Of a stretch of 22,483 nt of DNA, positions 8,119 to 16,250 are shown piece after piece. The notes below the pieces were generated by a model. It worked only from the letters and a program-made list of their open reading frames with translations, searched no databases and was not told where the DNA came from. The position numbers and the translations under genes were made by a program. Origin of the DNA: Verrucomicrobiota bacterium. GTDB lineage: Bacteria; Verrucomicrobiota; Verrucomicrobiia; Limisphaerales; JAEYXS01. How positions within the stretch are numbered: the first letter of the stretch is position 1; each line of letters begins with the position of its first letter. The DNA lies in contig JAJNBN010000006.1 in assembly GCA_021156225.1 (NCBI GenBank), positions 1 through 22,483 on the forward strand. The letters are read 5' to 3'.

Positions 8119-8853
8119 ATGAAACGTTTCATTCAGACGGCCAGTTTTGTGATCCTGCTTTTGAGCGCAGACGCTCTACAGGCGGAAAGCAGGAATGTGC
8201 TGGCGACGAAGGGGCAGCCGCAACGGGCCACGGATGTCATCGGGATGGAAGTCCGCAATCTGGCGGATGAGAAGCTGGGGAAAGTGGAAGATGTCATCGT
8301 GAACCTGGGGGCGGGGCGGGCCTCTTATGTGATTTTGTCCACGGGTGGAGTGTTCGGGCTGGGCGACAAATTGATCGTGGTGCCCACGGAGCGCTTTGAT
8401 TACCGGACGGATGAGAAAAAGCTCCGGCTGGATGCGGACAAGGATCTGCTCAAGGGCGCGCCCGCTTATGAAAAGAACAAGTTACCCGACTGGGGCGATG
8501 ATAGATGGAGCATCAAACTGGATGAGTATTACGTGAAGAGCACCAACAGCCGGCCGGGGGTAGTCGATGGGAAGGATAGCAGCACCCGCAATGAACGCGT
8601 GGAGAAAGCCGAATCAGCGGAGGGGCAGGGCAGCAGCGACAAGGACATCCTGATGACCAAAAGCATCCGCAAGCAACTGGTAGACAGCAAACTTTCAACC
8701 GTCGCGAAGAATGTGCAAGTGATCACGCGGAACGGACATGTCACCCTGCGGGGACACGTGAAGACGGAGGCGGAACGGGAAGAAGTCGTGGCGCGCGCCA
8801 AACAGATCGCGGGCACAACGCAGGTGACGGACAAAATCGAAATCGCCAAGTAA
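8119..8853 (+). CDS. Exported PRC-barrel plus BON-domain protein
   Basis: Starting at the ATG at 8119 gives 244 residues with a clear signal peptide (MKRFIQTASFVILLLSADALQA, cleavage probably before ES). An upstream in-frame ATG at 8101 would add six basic residues. Domain one (about 35-100) is a PRC-barrel: VIGMEVRNLADEKLGKVEDVIVNL then ASYVILSTGGVFGLGDKLIVVP. Domain two (about 180-244) is a BON domain: DILMTKSIRKQLVDSKLS, VQVITRNGHVTLRGHVKTEAER, ITQVTDKIEI-like end. BON domains bind phospholipid or peptidoglycan surfaces (as in OsmY). A hydrophilic linker joins the two. Both domains and the export signal suggest a periplasmic stress protein. The nitroreductase gene starts 28 bases downstream, so the two may be co-transcribed. 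Confidence 0.9.
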   Translation: MKRFIQTASFVILLLSADALQAESRNVLATKGQPQRATDVIGMEVRNLADEKLGKVEDVIVNLGAGRASYVILSTGGVFGLGDKLIVVPTERFDYRTDEKKLRLDADKDLLKGAPAYEKNKLPDWGDDRWSIKLDEYYVKSTNSRPGVVDGKDSSTRNERVEKAESAEGQGSSDKDILMTKSIRKQLVDSKLSTVAKNVQVITRNGHVTLRGHVKTEAEREEVVARAKQIAGTTQVTDKIEIAK

Positions 8854-8881
8854 CAGGCATCCCAAAAGAGTCGTACTATCT

Positions 8882-9607
8882 ATGAATGCCGTATTGCAGG
8901 ACAAATATGATCAGCCAGCCGAACTGCCCCAAGTGCAGGTCAATGGCAAACCGCTCAAGCCCATCACGCGTACCTTATTGGAGCGGCGGGCCACGTCTCA
9001 TTTCAGCGACAAACCGGTGCCGCGAGAATATGTGACCGCCATCCTGGAGCTGGGGCTGCAAGCCCCCTCAGGGTACAATCTGCAACCGTGGCGCTTCATC
9101 GTGGTGCAGGATGCCGAGAACCGGAAGCGGCTGCAAAAAGCGGCCATGGACCAGGCCAAGGTGGGCGAGGCGCCGGTGGTCATCATCGCGTATGCGGTGA
9201 AGGACGCGTGGAAGAGCCAGATGCACAAGATCTTTGTGGAAGGTGCGAAACGCGGGGCGGGTGATGAAGAAAAAATTCCCGAACAGGAAAAGACGGTGAA
9301 TGATTTTCTGGGAAATTTTCCCGCCGCGACGTGGTTGAACAGGCATACGATGATCGCGTTTACCACGATGGTGATCGCGGCGGAATCCTACGGTCTAGAT
9401 ACGGCCCCGATGGAGGGCTTCGATCCGGCGGAGGTCAAAGAAGAATTCAATCTGCCGGCGCAGGCGGAGGTGGTGGCGCTACTGGCAATAGGTTACGCGG
9501 CGACGCCGGATAAACCGTATCCGGGACGGCTGCCGCTGGAGGAGACGGTGTGTGAGGAGCGGTATGGGAATCCGTGGCATAGTGAACAGGGGACTCAGGA
9601 GAGATAA
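8882..9607 (+). CDS. Nitroreductase-family FMN oxidoreductase
   Basis: A 241-residue protein. Residues 28-60 carry RTLLERRATSHFSDKPVP and AILELGLQAPSGYNLQPWRFIVVQD, the standard N-terminal FMN-binding block of nitroreductases (RR..F....V....L..A..APSG.N.QPW.F). The AAAS-like C-terminal FMN contacts correspond to the region around FTTMVIAAESYGLDTAPMEGFDP, where A-E-S-x-G-L-x-T is typical, and LLAIGYAA near the end. These flavoproteins reduce nitro compounds, quinones or other electrophiles with NAD(P)H; the substrate cannot be told from sequence. No strong Shine-Dalgarno precedes the start. The gene lies 28 bases after the PRC/BON gene and could be in the same operon. Confidence 0.93.
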   Translation: MNAVLQDKYDQPAELPQVQVNGKPLKPITRTLLERRATSHFSDKPVPREYVTAILELGLQAPSGYNLQPWRFIVVQDAENRKRLQKAAMDQAKVGEAPVVIIAYAVKDAWKSQMHKIFVEGAKRGAGDEEKIPEQEKTVNDFLGNFPAATWLNRHTMIAFTTMVIAAESYGLDTAPMEGFDPAEVKEEFNLPAQAEVVALLAIGYAATPDKPYPGRLPLEETVCEERYGNPWHSEQGTQER

Positions 9608-10127
9608 GTTTTAAAATGCCGCGTGCTTGGTCTCACTCCTCACCCGGTTCCGGACGTACGTTCTTTCGTCCGTCTCCCTTGGAGGTGAGAAGGAATGAGG
9701 ACGAGGGTTGCTTTCTTCATGAAGGGCAATGTTTTCAGGCGAAATCCCGGCACCCCTCACCCCGGCCCTCTCCCCTCCGAGGGGCGAGGGTGCTCACGCT
9801 TAGTGCCTTTTTTTCACCCCTTTTCCAACTCTCAAAGTTCATGACACGCTCTGGGGCGGAACCGACCTCTTCTCATTGAGAGGAGAGGTCACATTTCATA
9901 CGTTTTCTACCGTTTGGTGTCCGAATGAAATTGCTTGGCCGCGTACGTGGGGGCTCGCGGCAGGATGCCGCGGAACTCGCACGCTGGGAAGCGTACGTCA
10001 GAGGGGAGGCGTGGGTTGATGCCCGAGGAGGTGATGGAACGCCCTTTAAAGGATTTTTGGCGAAATGCACGGAATGAGTTTACTCTTAGCCATTCTCCAT
10101 TGGGGCAACCGGTAATATTGGGATTTT
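9608..10127. other. 520-base intergenic stretch with REP-like repeats
   Basis: No convincing gene. The sequence holds CGGACG (9651-9656) and CGTCCG (9667-9672) as inverted arms around a 10-base loop, and the CCCTCACCCC...hairpin repeat described separately at 9754-9790. Both lie in a region rich in CTCACC and GGTGAG blocks, which suggests a composite of dispersed palindromic elements. The promoter of the DUF2238 gene is presumably at the right end. Confidence 0.5.
9754..9790. repeat. REP-like palindromic repeat, copy 1
   Basis: The block CCCTCACCCCGGCCCTCTCCC begins at 9754 and ends in a hairpin: CCCTC (9766-9770) pairs with GAGGG (9786-9790) and CCCC (9772-9775) with GGGG (9781-9784), with one mismatch and a 5-base loop. 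A copy differing by one base in the 21-base left block sits at 12335-12371. Two copies in non-coding gaps 2.6 kb apart suggest a dispersed, REP-type element. Confidence 0.65.
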
Positions 10128-10916
10128 ATGGCACGGAAAAAAGCAGCGGTACCAGGCTGGATCAAATGGATCAAATCCTTTTCTCATCAGCGGTATCTGG
10201 CGGTGTTGGCGATAATTTACGGAACGTATTGGGCGCTGCTGGCTTATTATCCCGTGGATCGCGCAGTGTGGATGCTGGAGAACGCGTTGGTGGTCGTGGT
10301 GGCGATCGGCATGGCGGCCAGTTCTAAGTATCTGCCGTTATCGCGCATCTCTTACACGCTTATCTTTCTTTTTCTCTGTCTGCACACTTTGGGGGCGCAT
10401 TACAGTTACGCTCTGGTGCCTTACGATGATTGGTGCCAGAAATTCTTTGGCGTGCAATTGGGACACTTGATGGGCTGGGAACGGAATCACTTCGACCGGC
10501 TGGTGCATTTTCTTTATGGGTTTCTCATCGCGTATCCGATCCGGGAGCTGTTTTTGAGGGTGGTGAATGTAAAGGGTTTCTGGGGTTATTTCCTGCCGCT
10601 GGATCTGACGATGTCCACCTCGATGTTGTTTGAATTGCTGGAATGGGTGGCGGCGGAGGTGTTTGGGGGTGGGACAGGGAACGCCTACTTGGGAGCGCAG
10701 GGAGATGAGTGGGATGCGCACAAGGACATGGCGCTGGCGAGTCTGGGGGCGATCCTGGCGATGTTGATCACGGGGTTCATCAACTGGCGGTTGCAACGGG
10801 ATTTTGCACAGGAATGGGCGGATAGTTTTCGCGTGAAGCATAAGGAGCCGCTGGGCGAGGATGAAGTGGCGCGGATGGTGAAGCCGGGGGCAGCGGCGGG
10901 CCGACGGGGGAAATAG
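10128..10916 (+). CDS. DUF2238 (YjdF-like) polytopic membrane protein
   Basis: A 262-residue membrane protein with about six helices (first around 25-43, YLAVLAIIYGTYWALLAYY). The family signature is clear: LHTLGAHYSYALVPYDDW (about 86-103), GWERNHFDRLVHFLYGFLIAYPIREL (about 116-141), TSMLFELLEWVAAEVFGGG (about 163-181) and YLGAQGDEWDAHKDMALASLGAI (about 187-209). The conserved His and acidic residues inside or beside helices hint at metal or proton handling, but no function is proven for the family. The basic N-terminus (MARKKAAVPGWIKW) and basic C-tail are probably cytoplasmic. There is no clear ribosome-binding site. It stands alone between repeat-bearing gaps. Confidence 0.92.
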   Translation: MARKKAAVPGWIKWIKSFSHQRYLAVLAIIYGTYWALLAYYPVDRAVWMLENALVVVVAIGMAASSKYLPLSRISYTLIFLFLCLHTLGAHYSYALVPYDDWCQKFFGVQLGHLMGWERNHFDRLVHFLYGFLIAYPIRELFLRVVNVKGFWGYFLPLDLTMSTSMLFELLEWVAAEVFGGGTGNAYLGAQGDEWDAHKDMALASLGAILAMLITGFINWRLQRDFAQEWADSFRVKHKEPLGEDEVARMVKPGAAAGRRGK

Positions 10917-11001
10917 GTTAACAGGATTAAGGGGAACAGTGGGAGGGTAGTTCCGTCTCCTTATGTCGGCGGTTACGTGGGCGTTGCTTAGGGACTTTGC
11001 T

Positions 11002-11018
11002 GTGGCCGAGACGGCCAC
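11002..11018. repeat. Perfect short hairpin between convergent genes
   Basis: GTGGCCG (11002-11008), a 3-base AGA loop, and CGGCCAC (11012-11018). It lies 85 bases past the DUF2238 stop and 10 bases from the lipoprotein stop. There is no T-run in either direction. It could be a bidirectional stop for the convergent genes or one unit of a dispersed short palindrome family. Confidence 0.45.
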
Positions 11019-11027
11019 GCTCCACGG

Positions 11028-11597
11028 TTAGCGGTTGGCGAGGAGGAGGGAGACGGCTTGTTTTTGTAGGACTTCGAATTCGCGGCTGAGGTCTTTTAGC
11101 TGGCGGGACCAATCACCGCTGGGTTCATAGATGGCGCAGACTTTCGCCAGATGGCAGGCGTAGTTCATGGATTCAGTCTGGGTGAAGAGGAGATTGGTTT
11201 CAAATTCGCGACCGGAGGTGTTGAGAAGTTGCTGGGTGCGCATGGCTTCGATGGCGTCGCGGGTGGCGACTTCACCGGGAGGGAGCTGGGTGAGTTCGAG
11301 GGTGATGGCGGGATCGACCTTGGAGAAAACCTTGATGAGGTCGGCACCGCGACCGGAGGTGTCGGCAATGCGCTGGATGAGGTCTTTGAGTTCGAGGCGC
11401 TCGTTTTTTATGATGAGGACTTTGGAGACGTTGCGCTGTTTGCTAAGGAGATCGTGGAGGAGGCTGTAGCAGTTGGAACGGACGGATTTTTTGGAGAGGG
11501 GAATCTCTTTGTGTTCCTCAACGGCGGCCTCCGGAGTTTTGCAGCCAGCGATGACCAGTGGCAGTCCCAAGGCGCAGAGAAAGTGTTTGCGGTTCAT
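11028..11597 (-). CDS. Predicted lipoprotein of unknown function
   Basis: The open frame extends back to 11954, but the extension is Pro/Ser/His-rich and unlike a protein. The ATG at 11597 gives 189 residues with a lipoprotein signal, MNRKHFLCALGLPLVIAGC, where Cys19 follows the lipobox-like I-A-G. The mature part is largely helical with charged heptads (KVLIIKNERLELKDLIQRIADTSG; WSRQLKDLSREFEVLQKQAVSLL), so an all-alpha, possibly coiled-coil bundle is likely. Position +2 of the mature protein is Lys rather than Asp, so outer-membrane sorting would be expected under E. coli rules. I recognise no named domain. It is convergent with the DUF2238 gene and has a long empty region upstream. Confidence 0.75.
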   Translation of the reverse strand: MNRKHFLCALGLPLVIAGCKTPEAAVEEHKEIPLSKKSVRSNCYSLLHDLLSKQRNVSKVLIIKNERLELKDLIQRIADTSGRGADLIKVFSKVDPAITLELTQLPPGEVATRDAIEAMRTQQLLNTSGREFETNLLFTQTESMNYACHLAKVCAIYEPSGDWSRQLKDLSREFEVLQKQAVSLLLANR

Positions 11598-12334
11598 GTA
11601 ATGGCTCTGGGTAGTGCAGGAAGGGTGCCAAGGATTTTCAGCCCGCGAAATGCGCGAAAAGCGTGAAAAGGGAACGGGGGCGGGGGCGGTTTGTTTTTGA
11701 GTCTTAGAGGTCAGGAGAGGAAATCGCGGGCCAGTGGAATAGTGAGTTACGCAGGTTGTGCTTTCTGGAAGTTCTTGAGAACGAAAAGGTTCGGTTTGCG
11801 GTATAAATTTTAGCGAAAAGTGATGGAAAGATTGTGAGCTTTTTGGGATAGTTTCAGTGCTGACAACTCGTTGTCGGTAAAGGAGAGGAGACGGTGGTTG
11901 GGCTCTTTCGGAGCGACAAGCAGCCACTGGAAAATCCTCAAAGTCATCAAGCATGGCGATACGCTTTGTCGTGTGGTTGTGTGCCTGCGTTGGCGGGGAG
12001 GTGACGGTCCTTATGGAGTCATTGCGGATATGTGAGTGTATCGGGCGTATGGATCAGGGTCCGTAAGCCGGAGCGGTGAAGGGGACGTCGGTCGTCATAG
12101 GTTATGACCAGACCGGGGAATCTCTAGTAGCCACTGCGGAACCGGCCGGGTCCTGGACTTGCGCTTAATCTGAAGTCCCAATCGTAGGGAGGGAGGAAAC
12201 GATATCTCACAGGGGTCGGATGGTTTCATTGTTCTTTGAAATAGTTCCCTAAAGGGAATGCAGGTCGAGGTTCGACCTCCCAGTGGGGGGAGGAGATTGC
12301 GCTGGGCGTTTTTATGAACGCTTGGCGCGCTCAA

Positions 12335-12371
12335 CCCTCACCCCAGCCCTCTCCCTGTTGAAGGGAGAGGG
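12335..12371. repeat. REP-like palindromic repeat, copy 2
   Basis: Begins CCCTCACCCCAGCCCTCTCCC at 12335, one base different from copy 1 at 9754. Its hairpin is perfect: CCCTCTCCCT (12347-12356), loop GTTGA, AGGGAGAGGG (12362-12371). Confidence 0.65.
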
Positions 12372-12436
12372 AGGAGAGGCGTCGTGCTTCGGCGGTGGTG
12401 GGGCTTGGTTATCACGGTGCCTTGACGGAAAGAGTC

Positions 12437-12460
12437 AGGGCATCGCGGCAGCGATGCCCT
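12437..12460. repeat. Perfect 10-bp hairpin
   Basis: AGGGCATCGC (12437-12446), loop GGCA, GCGATGCCCT (12451-12460). It lies 66 bases from REP-like copy 2 in a gene-free region. No T-run follows. It is probably a second type of dispersed palindrome; only one copy is visible here. Confidence 0.5.
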
Positions 12461-12625
12461 ACCATGATTAGATTTGGTTTCTGCGTTTCTTTGTGGAGTG
12501 GCTGGCGGGAGTCGGATTCGGGAGGTGTGGACTGGTGGCTAGAGTGCCGCAGGACAGGATGCTATCGCGGAGTGACACACTGAACGGATCGGCGGGAAGG
12601 CTGCTTCGGGGAGCGTTAAATGAAG

Positions 12626-12653
12626 CTCAAAGTTCAAAACTCAAAGCTCAAAG
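12626..12653 (+). repeat. Tandem heptamer repeat, four units
   Basis: CTCAAAG, TTCAAAA, CTCAAAG, CTCAAAG in direct succession: four 7-base units, three of them identical. It is non-coding, 200 bases before the metallopeptidase start. Confidence 0.7.
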
Positions 12654-12853
12654 GGTGAGACTGCTGGTTGGCCGGGGTCACTCCGTGCGCTTGTTATGGG
12701 GCGCGGGGTGCAACCGGCTAACCAGGGGGCGAATCCTGACAGGGTGGTTGAAAGGGGATCCTATTACGTAGATGGCGGGGAAATGATTCCGGCAATTAGC
12801 TCGACTTGGCCGCATAATTGCTAGAACAGCAAGGGGGCGATGTCCCTCTACTG

Positions 12854-13945
12854 ATGAAAACATTCCATTGCGATCACTGCAGCAGCGAGGTCTTTTTTGA
12901 AAATGACCGGTGTGTGCGGTGTGGTTACTGGGTGGGTTATCTGCCGGAGTTGCGCGAGATGCGTTCCTTTGCGCCGCCAACGGAGGCGACCGCCGATCTG
13001 GCGGTGAATCTGAACGGGCAAGACTATCGTTGTTGTGCAAACTGGTTCCAACATAAGGTGTGTAACTGGCTGGTGCCGGTGGCGGATAATCAGCCGTTTT
13101 GCGAGGCGTGCCGGTTGAATGAGATGATCCCGGATCTGAGTGTGGAGGGGAATCTGGAGCGGTGGCAAAAGATCGAGCTGGCGAAACGGCGGTGCCTTTA
13201 CACGTTGCAATATCTGTCGTTGCCGTTTGCAGGAGTGACGGAATCAGGGACCACGTTGCGGTTCAAATTTCTGGCGGAGTCGCCGAGTGAACCGCTGGTG
13301 TTGACGGGGCATAATGGCGGCTTGATCACAGTGAATATCTCCGAGGCGGATGAGGATAAACGCGAGCGGCGCCGGATCAAGATGCATGAGCCGTATCGCA
13401 CGATGGTGGGGCATTTTCGGCATGAGATCGGGCACTATTATTGGGACCGATTGATCGCGAATACGCAGTATCTGGCGGCTTACCGGAACTTGTTCGGTGA
13501 TGAAACACGCGATTATGGTGAGGCGCTGAAAACGTATTACGCGCAGGGGCCGAATGCGGAGGCGATGAAAGCGACAGTGACGGCTTATGCAACGGCGCAC
13601 CCGTGGGAGGATTGGGCGGAGACGTGGGCGCACTACATGCACATCGTGGATATGATGGAAACGGCCTCGGCACATGGGCTGGCCCTGGAGACGCCGAAGC
13701 ATCTCGAACTGATCAGTCCTTTGCCAAGGCGGAACAAGGCATCGCTCACGACCGTCAGCTTCGATGAGTTGTTGAAGCAATGGATTCCGCTGACGTGCGC
13801 GCTGAACACAATCAATCGCGGGATGGGTTTGCAGGATCTCTATCCGTTCGTGCTGACCTCGCCGGTGTGCGACAAGCTGAGGTTCATCCATGAGGTGATC
13901 CAAAATGGAGCGGCGCAGAATGGGGCGATGAGCCAGGCGGCTTAA
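12854..13945 (+). CDS. Putative zinc-binding metallopeptidase with N-terminal zinc ribbons
   Basis: The ATG at 12854 (MKTFHCDHCSSEVFFEN) gives 363 residues; the frame extends 12 codons further up to 12818, but the Cys-rich start fits the family better. Two N-terminal Cys clusters look like zinc ribbons: C6-x2-C9 with C20-x2-C23, and C60/C61 with C83-x2-C86. The protease-like part contains HFRHEIGHYYWDRL, with HEIGH at 190-194 as the HExxH zinc site, and downstream HPWEDWAETWAHYMHIVD, whose acidic and His residues could complete the site. This matches the family of putative zinc-binding metallopeptidases found as stand-alone cytoplasmic proteins in many soil bacteria; substrates are unknown. 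There is no signal peptide. It converges with the UbiB-like gene. Confidence 0.9.
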   Translation: MKTFHCDHCSSEVFFENDRCVRCGYWVGYLPELREMRSFAPPTEATADLAVNLNGQDYRCCANWFQHKVCNWLVPVADNQPFCEACRLNEMIPDLSVEGNLERWQKIELAKRRCLYTLQYLSLPFAGVTESGTTLRFKFLAESPSEPLVLTGHNGGLITVNISEADEDKRERRRIKMHEPYRTMVGHFRHEIGHYYWDRLIANTQYLAAYRNLFGDETRDYGEALKTYYAQGPNAEAMKATVTAYATAHPWEDWAETWAHYMHIVDMMETASAHGLALETPKHLELISPLPRRNKASLTTVSFDELLKQWIPLTCALNTINRGMGLQDLYPFVLTSPVCDKLRFIHEVIQNGAAQNGAMSQAA

Positions 13946-13980
13946 AAAGAGATTACTGGGCTAAGCCAGTCACTAACGGC

Positions 13981-15648
13981 CTATTTGGGAGAGGGCGGTT
14001 TCTTGGTGTCGCGGAAGAAAATCTCGAAGAGGAGAAACGCGCCGCCAGCTACCGCTGCGATGAAGAAGAGAATCGCCAAGCCGGGGTATCCGAAAAGTTC
14101 AAAGCGAGTTTTCACTTGCATGAGGAGAGCAGCACCGACGATCAATGCGGCGAGTACGAGGCCGGCGGCGATGCGGTTGGCGATCTTCTGCAGGCCATCG
14201 AGGAGTTGCAGAGTATCGGCGGAACGCATCTTGAGTTCGATCTCGCCCTTGCCCACCGCATCGAGAACTTTGTTCAAGCGGCCGGGGAGCTGGCCGGCGA
14301 AGTCTTTGAGCTCAAGAACGGAGGAGAGGAAGTTTCCAGAAGTGAAATCCTTTTTCACGCGTTGGCTCAGGATGGCCTGAAGATGGGTGCGAATCGCGGC
14401 GTTCGGATTGAAGCTCGGCTCGAGCGCCTGGCCAATCTGGTGGAGTTGCAAGAGGGTCTTGCCGAGGAGAGTCAGTTCGCTGGGGACGAAGAGGCCGGTT
14501 TCTCCGGCGACGCGAGTGATCTCAAGGAGGCTGCGACCGGGGTCGAGTTGCTTGAGCGTGTTATCCTGCATCTCGGCAACAAGTGTGCCGAGGCGACGGG
14601 TGAAGGCGGCCTGGTCGAAGTTATCCGCGGTCTGGCTGATCTGAATGGCGGTCTGCGCGGCGTCTTCACCACGGCCTTCGCTGATGGCGAGGAGGAGCTT
14701 GATGAGGTTCTCCTGCATGCGCGGCATCACATGATCCACCATGCCCAGATCGAGCAAGGCGATGTAGTGATCATCGGTGAGGAGGACGTTGCCGGGATGC
14801 GGGTCGGCATGGAAAACGCCATCGACGAGGACCTGCTTCAGATACGCGTGGAAGAGTTCATTGGCGAGGGCGGTGCCGTTGAAATCCAAGCGGAGCAGGG
14901 GACTTAGCTCGGTGATCTTCTGACCTTTGATATAGGTCATGGTGAGAACGCCCCGCGAGGTGTAATCGAGCACCGGCAAAGGCGAACAGATGTGCGGGAA
15001 CTCGCGGAGATTGTGGGCGAAGAGCGTGAGGTTGTTGGCCTCGCGTTCGTAATCGAGCTCTTGCACGAGGGTCTTGCGGAATTGTTCGAGCAGTTCACGG
15101 AAGCGATGGCGACGGCCCATCTCAGTGTGTTCATCGAGGAAAATGGCCATCTCTTCCATCACCTCGAGATCTTCGGCGATCTGTTTGCGGATGTCGGGAC
15201 GCTGAACTTTGACGACGACCTGGCGACCATCCCGCAGCCGGGCACGATGAACCTGGCCGAGTGAAGCGGCGGCAAGGGGGACGGGATCGAATTCCAAGAA
15301 GGCCTTGGACAAGCGGACGCCGAGTTCTTCCTGGACGATCTGTTCGACGGCGCCGAAAGGGAAAGGCTTGACGTTATCTTGGAGGCGGGAGAGGGCCTTG
15401 AGATAGCTGTCCGGAAGCAGGTCGGCACGGCTGGAGAGGACTTGTCCCAATTTAACAAATGTCGGGCCCATCTTCTCCAAGTCCTCGGCCAACTCTCGCG
15501 GCGTGGGTTGGTTGTCTTTGGAGATGCCTTCCTCGGATTTTAAGTCGCTGAGTTGAGCAAGGCTGCGGAAAACATCCGAGCGGCCGTGACGCCATAGGAG
15601 CAGGGCGATTTCCTTGTAGCGCGGCAAATGGCTGGTTTTGAAAGTCAT
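13981..15648 (-). CDS. UbiB/AarF (ABC1) kinase-like protein with C-terminal membrane hairpin
   Basis: The ATG at 15648 (MTFKTSHLPRYKEIALLLWR) gives 555 residues; the frame is open to 15732 but the upstream part is not family-like. Signature elements in order: KLGQ at 66-69 within GPTFVKLGQVLSSRADLLP, the Ala-rich loop AAAS at 126-129, the catalytic Lys147 in VVVKVQRP, HADPHPGN at 280-287 and DLG at 300-302. Two membrane helices close the protein (LVLAALIVGAALLMQV and LAILFFIAAVAGGAFLLFE). UbiB-type proteins are membrane-associated atypical kinases/ATPases needed for ubiquinone or other isoprenoid lipid handling. Whether this one serves quinone synthesis is not shown: no other ubi or men genes are nearby. 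It diverges from the DUF2934 gene. Confidence 0.93.
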   Translation of the reverse strand: MTFKTSHLPRYKEIALLLWRHGRSDVFRSLAQLSDLKSEEGISKDNQPTPRELAEDLEKMGPTFVKLGQVLSSRADLLPDSYLKALSRLQDNVKPFPFGAVEQIVQEELGVRLSKAFLEFDPVPLAAASLGQVHRARLRDGRQVVVKVQRPDIRKQIAEDLEVMEEMAIFLDEHTEMGRRHRFRELLEQFRKTLVQELDYEREANNLTLFAHNLREFPHICSPLPVLDYTSRGVLTMTYIKGQKITELSPLLRLDFNGTALANELFHAYLKQVLVDGVFHADPHPGNVLLTDDHYIALLDLGMVDHVMPRMQENLIKLLLAISEGRGEDAAQTAIQISQTADNFDQAAFTRRLGTLVAEMQDNTLKQLDPGRSLLEITRVAGETGLFVPSELTLLGKTLLQLHQIGQALEPSFNPNAAIRTHLQAILSQRVKKDFTSGNFLSSVLELKDFAGQLPGRLNKVLDAVGKGEIELKMRSADTLQLLDGLQKIANRIAAGLVLAALIVGAALLMQVKTRFELFGYPGLAILFFIAAVAGGAFLLFEIFFRDTKKPPSPK

Positions 15649-15852
15649 AGCTAGTTGGTTCGTTTTAGCGCGAAGCATGCCAGCGCTTTTGCTGAGTGAA
15701 TTGCAAGTAGCAAAGTCGCTAGAGTATTGCATTATGACCGCCTGGCTGGAGGTTTATTGCAGAATGCTAGGTCAAGACTGGAGCAGGTTTAGGAAATCGA
15801 AGAGATTCACTGGGTAGGCAGATGGTACATTTCGTGCATCACAAAGAAGTGC

Positions 15853-16230
15853 ATGAACTCAAAGGAAACCAATTCAGCAGCAACGTCGGGAGGACAAGAA
15901 ACTCATCCGACCCACGAAGAAATAGCAAAAGAGGCATTTCGTCTCTACGAAAAGAATGGCCGCAAAGAAGGCCACGATCTGGAGTATTGGTTGGAGGCGG
16001 AAAAGACCTTGGGTGCGAAAACCAGCGTCCACACGGCGTCTAACGCTACAGTCAAGGAACCCATGTCGCCCTTGGAGTTTGCCGAATCGAAAGAGCGGCG
16101 TGGAAACAATGGCGGTCCAGAAGCGGAGAAGACGAGGAAGAATTCCGCCAATCGCGAGGAAATCCGGCAGGCGACGCCACCGCGCACCGCACCACGACAG
16201 TCGCAGCGCCCGCAGACACATAGCGCCTAA
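15853..16230 (+). CDS. DUF2934-domain protein
   Basis: A 125-residue hydrophilic protein. Residues about 19-52 (PTHEEIAKEAFRLYEKNGRK then GHDLEYWLEAEKTL) match the DUF2934 helix-turn pattern (I...A...Y...G...G.D..DW..AE..L). The rest is low-complexity, rich in Lys, Arg, Glu, Pro and Gln, and probably disordered. The family is common in soil proteobacteria, acidobacteria and verrucomicrobia and often sits among stress genes; its function is unknown. The ATG at 15853 is preceded by AAAGAAG. The next gene begins 20 bases after the stop, so they are likely co-transcribed. Confidence 0.85.
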   Translation: MNSKETNSAATSGGQETHPTHEEIAKEAFRLYEKNGRKEGHDLEYWLEAEKTLGAKTSVHTASNATVKEPMSPLEFAESKERRGNNGGPEAEKTRKNSANREEIRQATPPRTAPRQSQRPQTHSA

Positions 16231-16250
16231 CCTATAAACAAGGGAATCAT

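Larger units (their letters stand above)
11598..12853. other. 1.26-kb region without convincing genes
   Basis: It separates the lipoprotein gene (minus) from the metallopeptidase gene (plus), which diverge. Short open frames on both strands have low-complexity or Arg/Ser/Trp-rich products and no family-like motifs. The stretch contains copy 2 of the REP-like repeat (12335-12371), a perfect 10-bp hairpin (12437-12460) and a four-unit heptamer tandem repeat (12626-12653). The promoters of both flanking genes must lie within it. It may hold decayed genes or an unrecognised RNA; I cannot support either. Confidence 0.55.

Noticed and set aside
9616..9879. Small plus-strand frame in the gap after the nitroreductase gene
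   Set aside because: It runs through the REP-like repeat and is Ser/Pro/Arg-rich, as expected for translated repeat DNA.
11598..11954. N-terminal extension of the lipoprotein frame
   Set aside because: The extension is Ser/Pro/His-rich and would hide the lipoprotein signal that starts at 11597.
13955..13970. Small hairpin ACTGG/CCAGT between the convergent metallopeptidase and UbiB-like genes
   Set aside because: Only five base pairs and no T-run; too weak to call a terminator.
14116..14907. 263-residue plus-strand open frame opposite the UbiB-like gene
   Set aside because: Antisense to the conserved kinase-like core; acidic low-quality product typical of a shadow frame.
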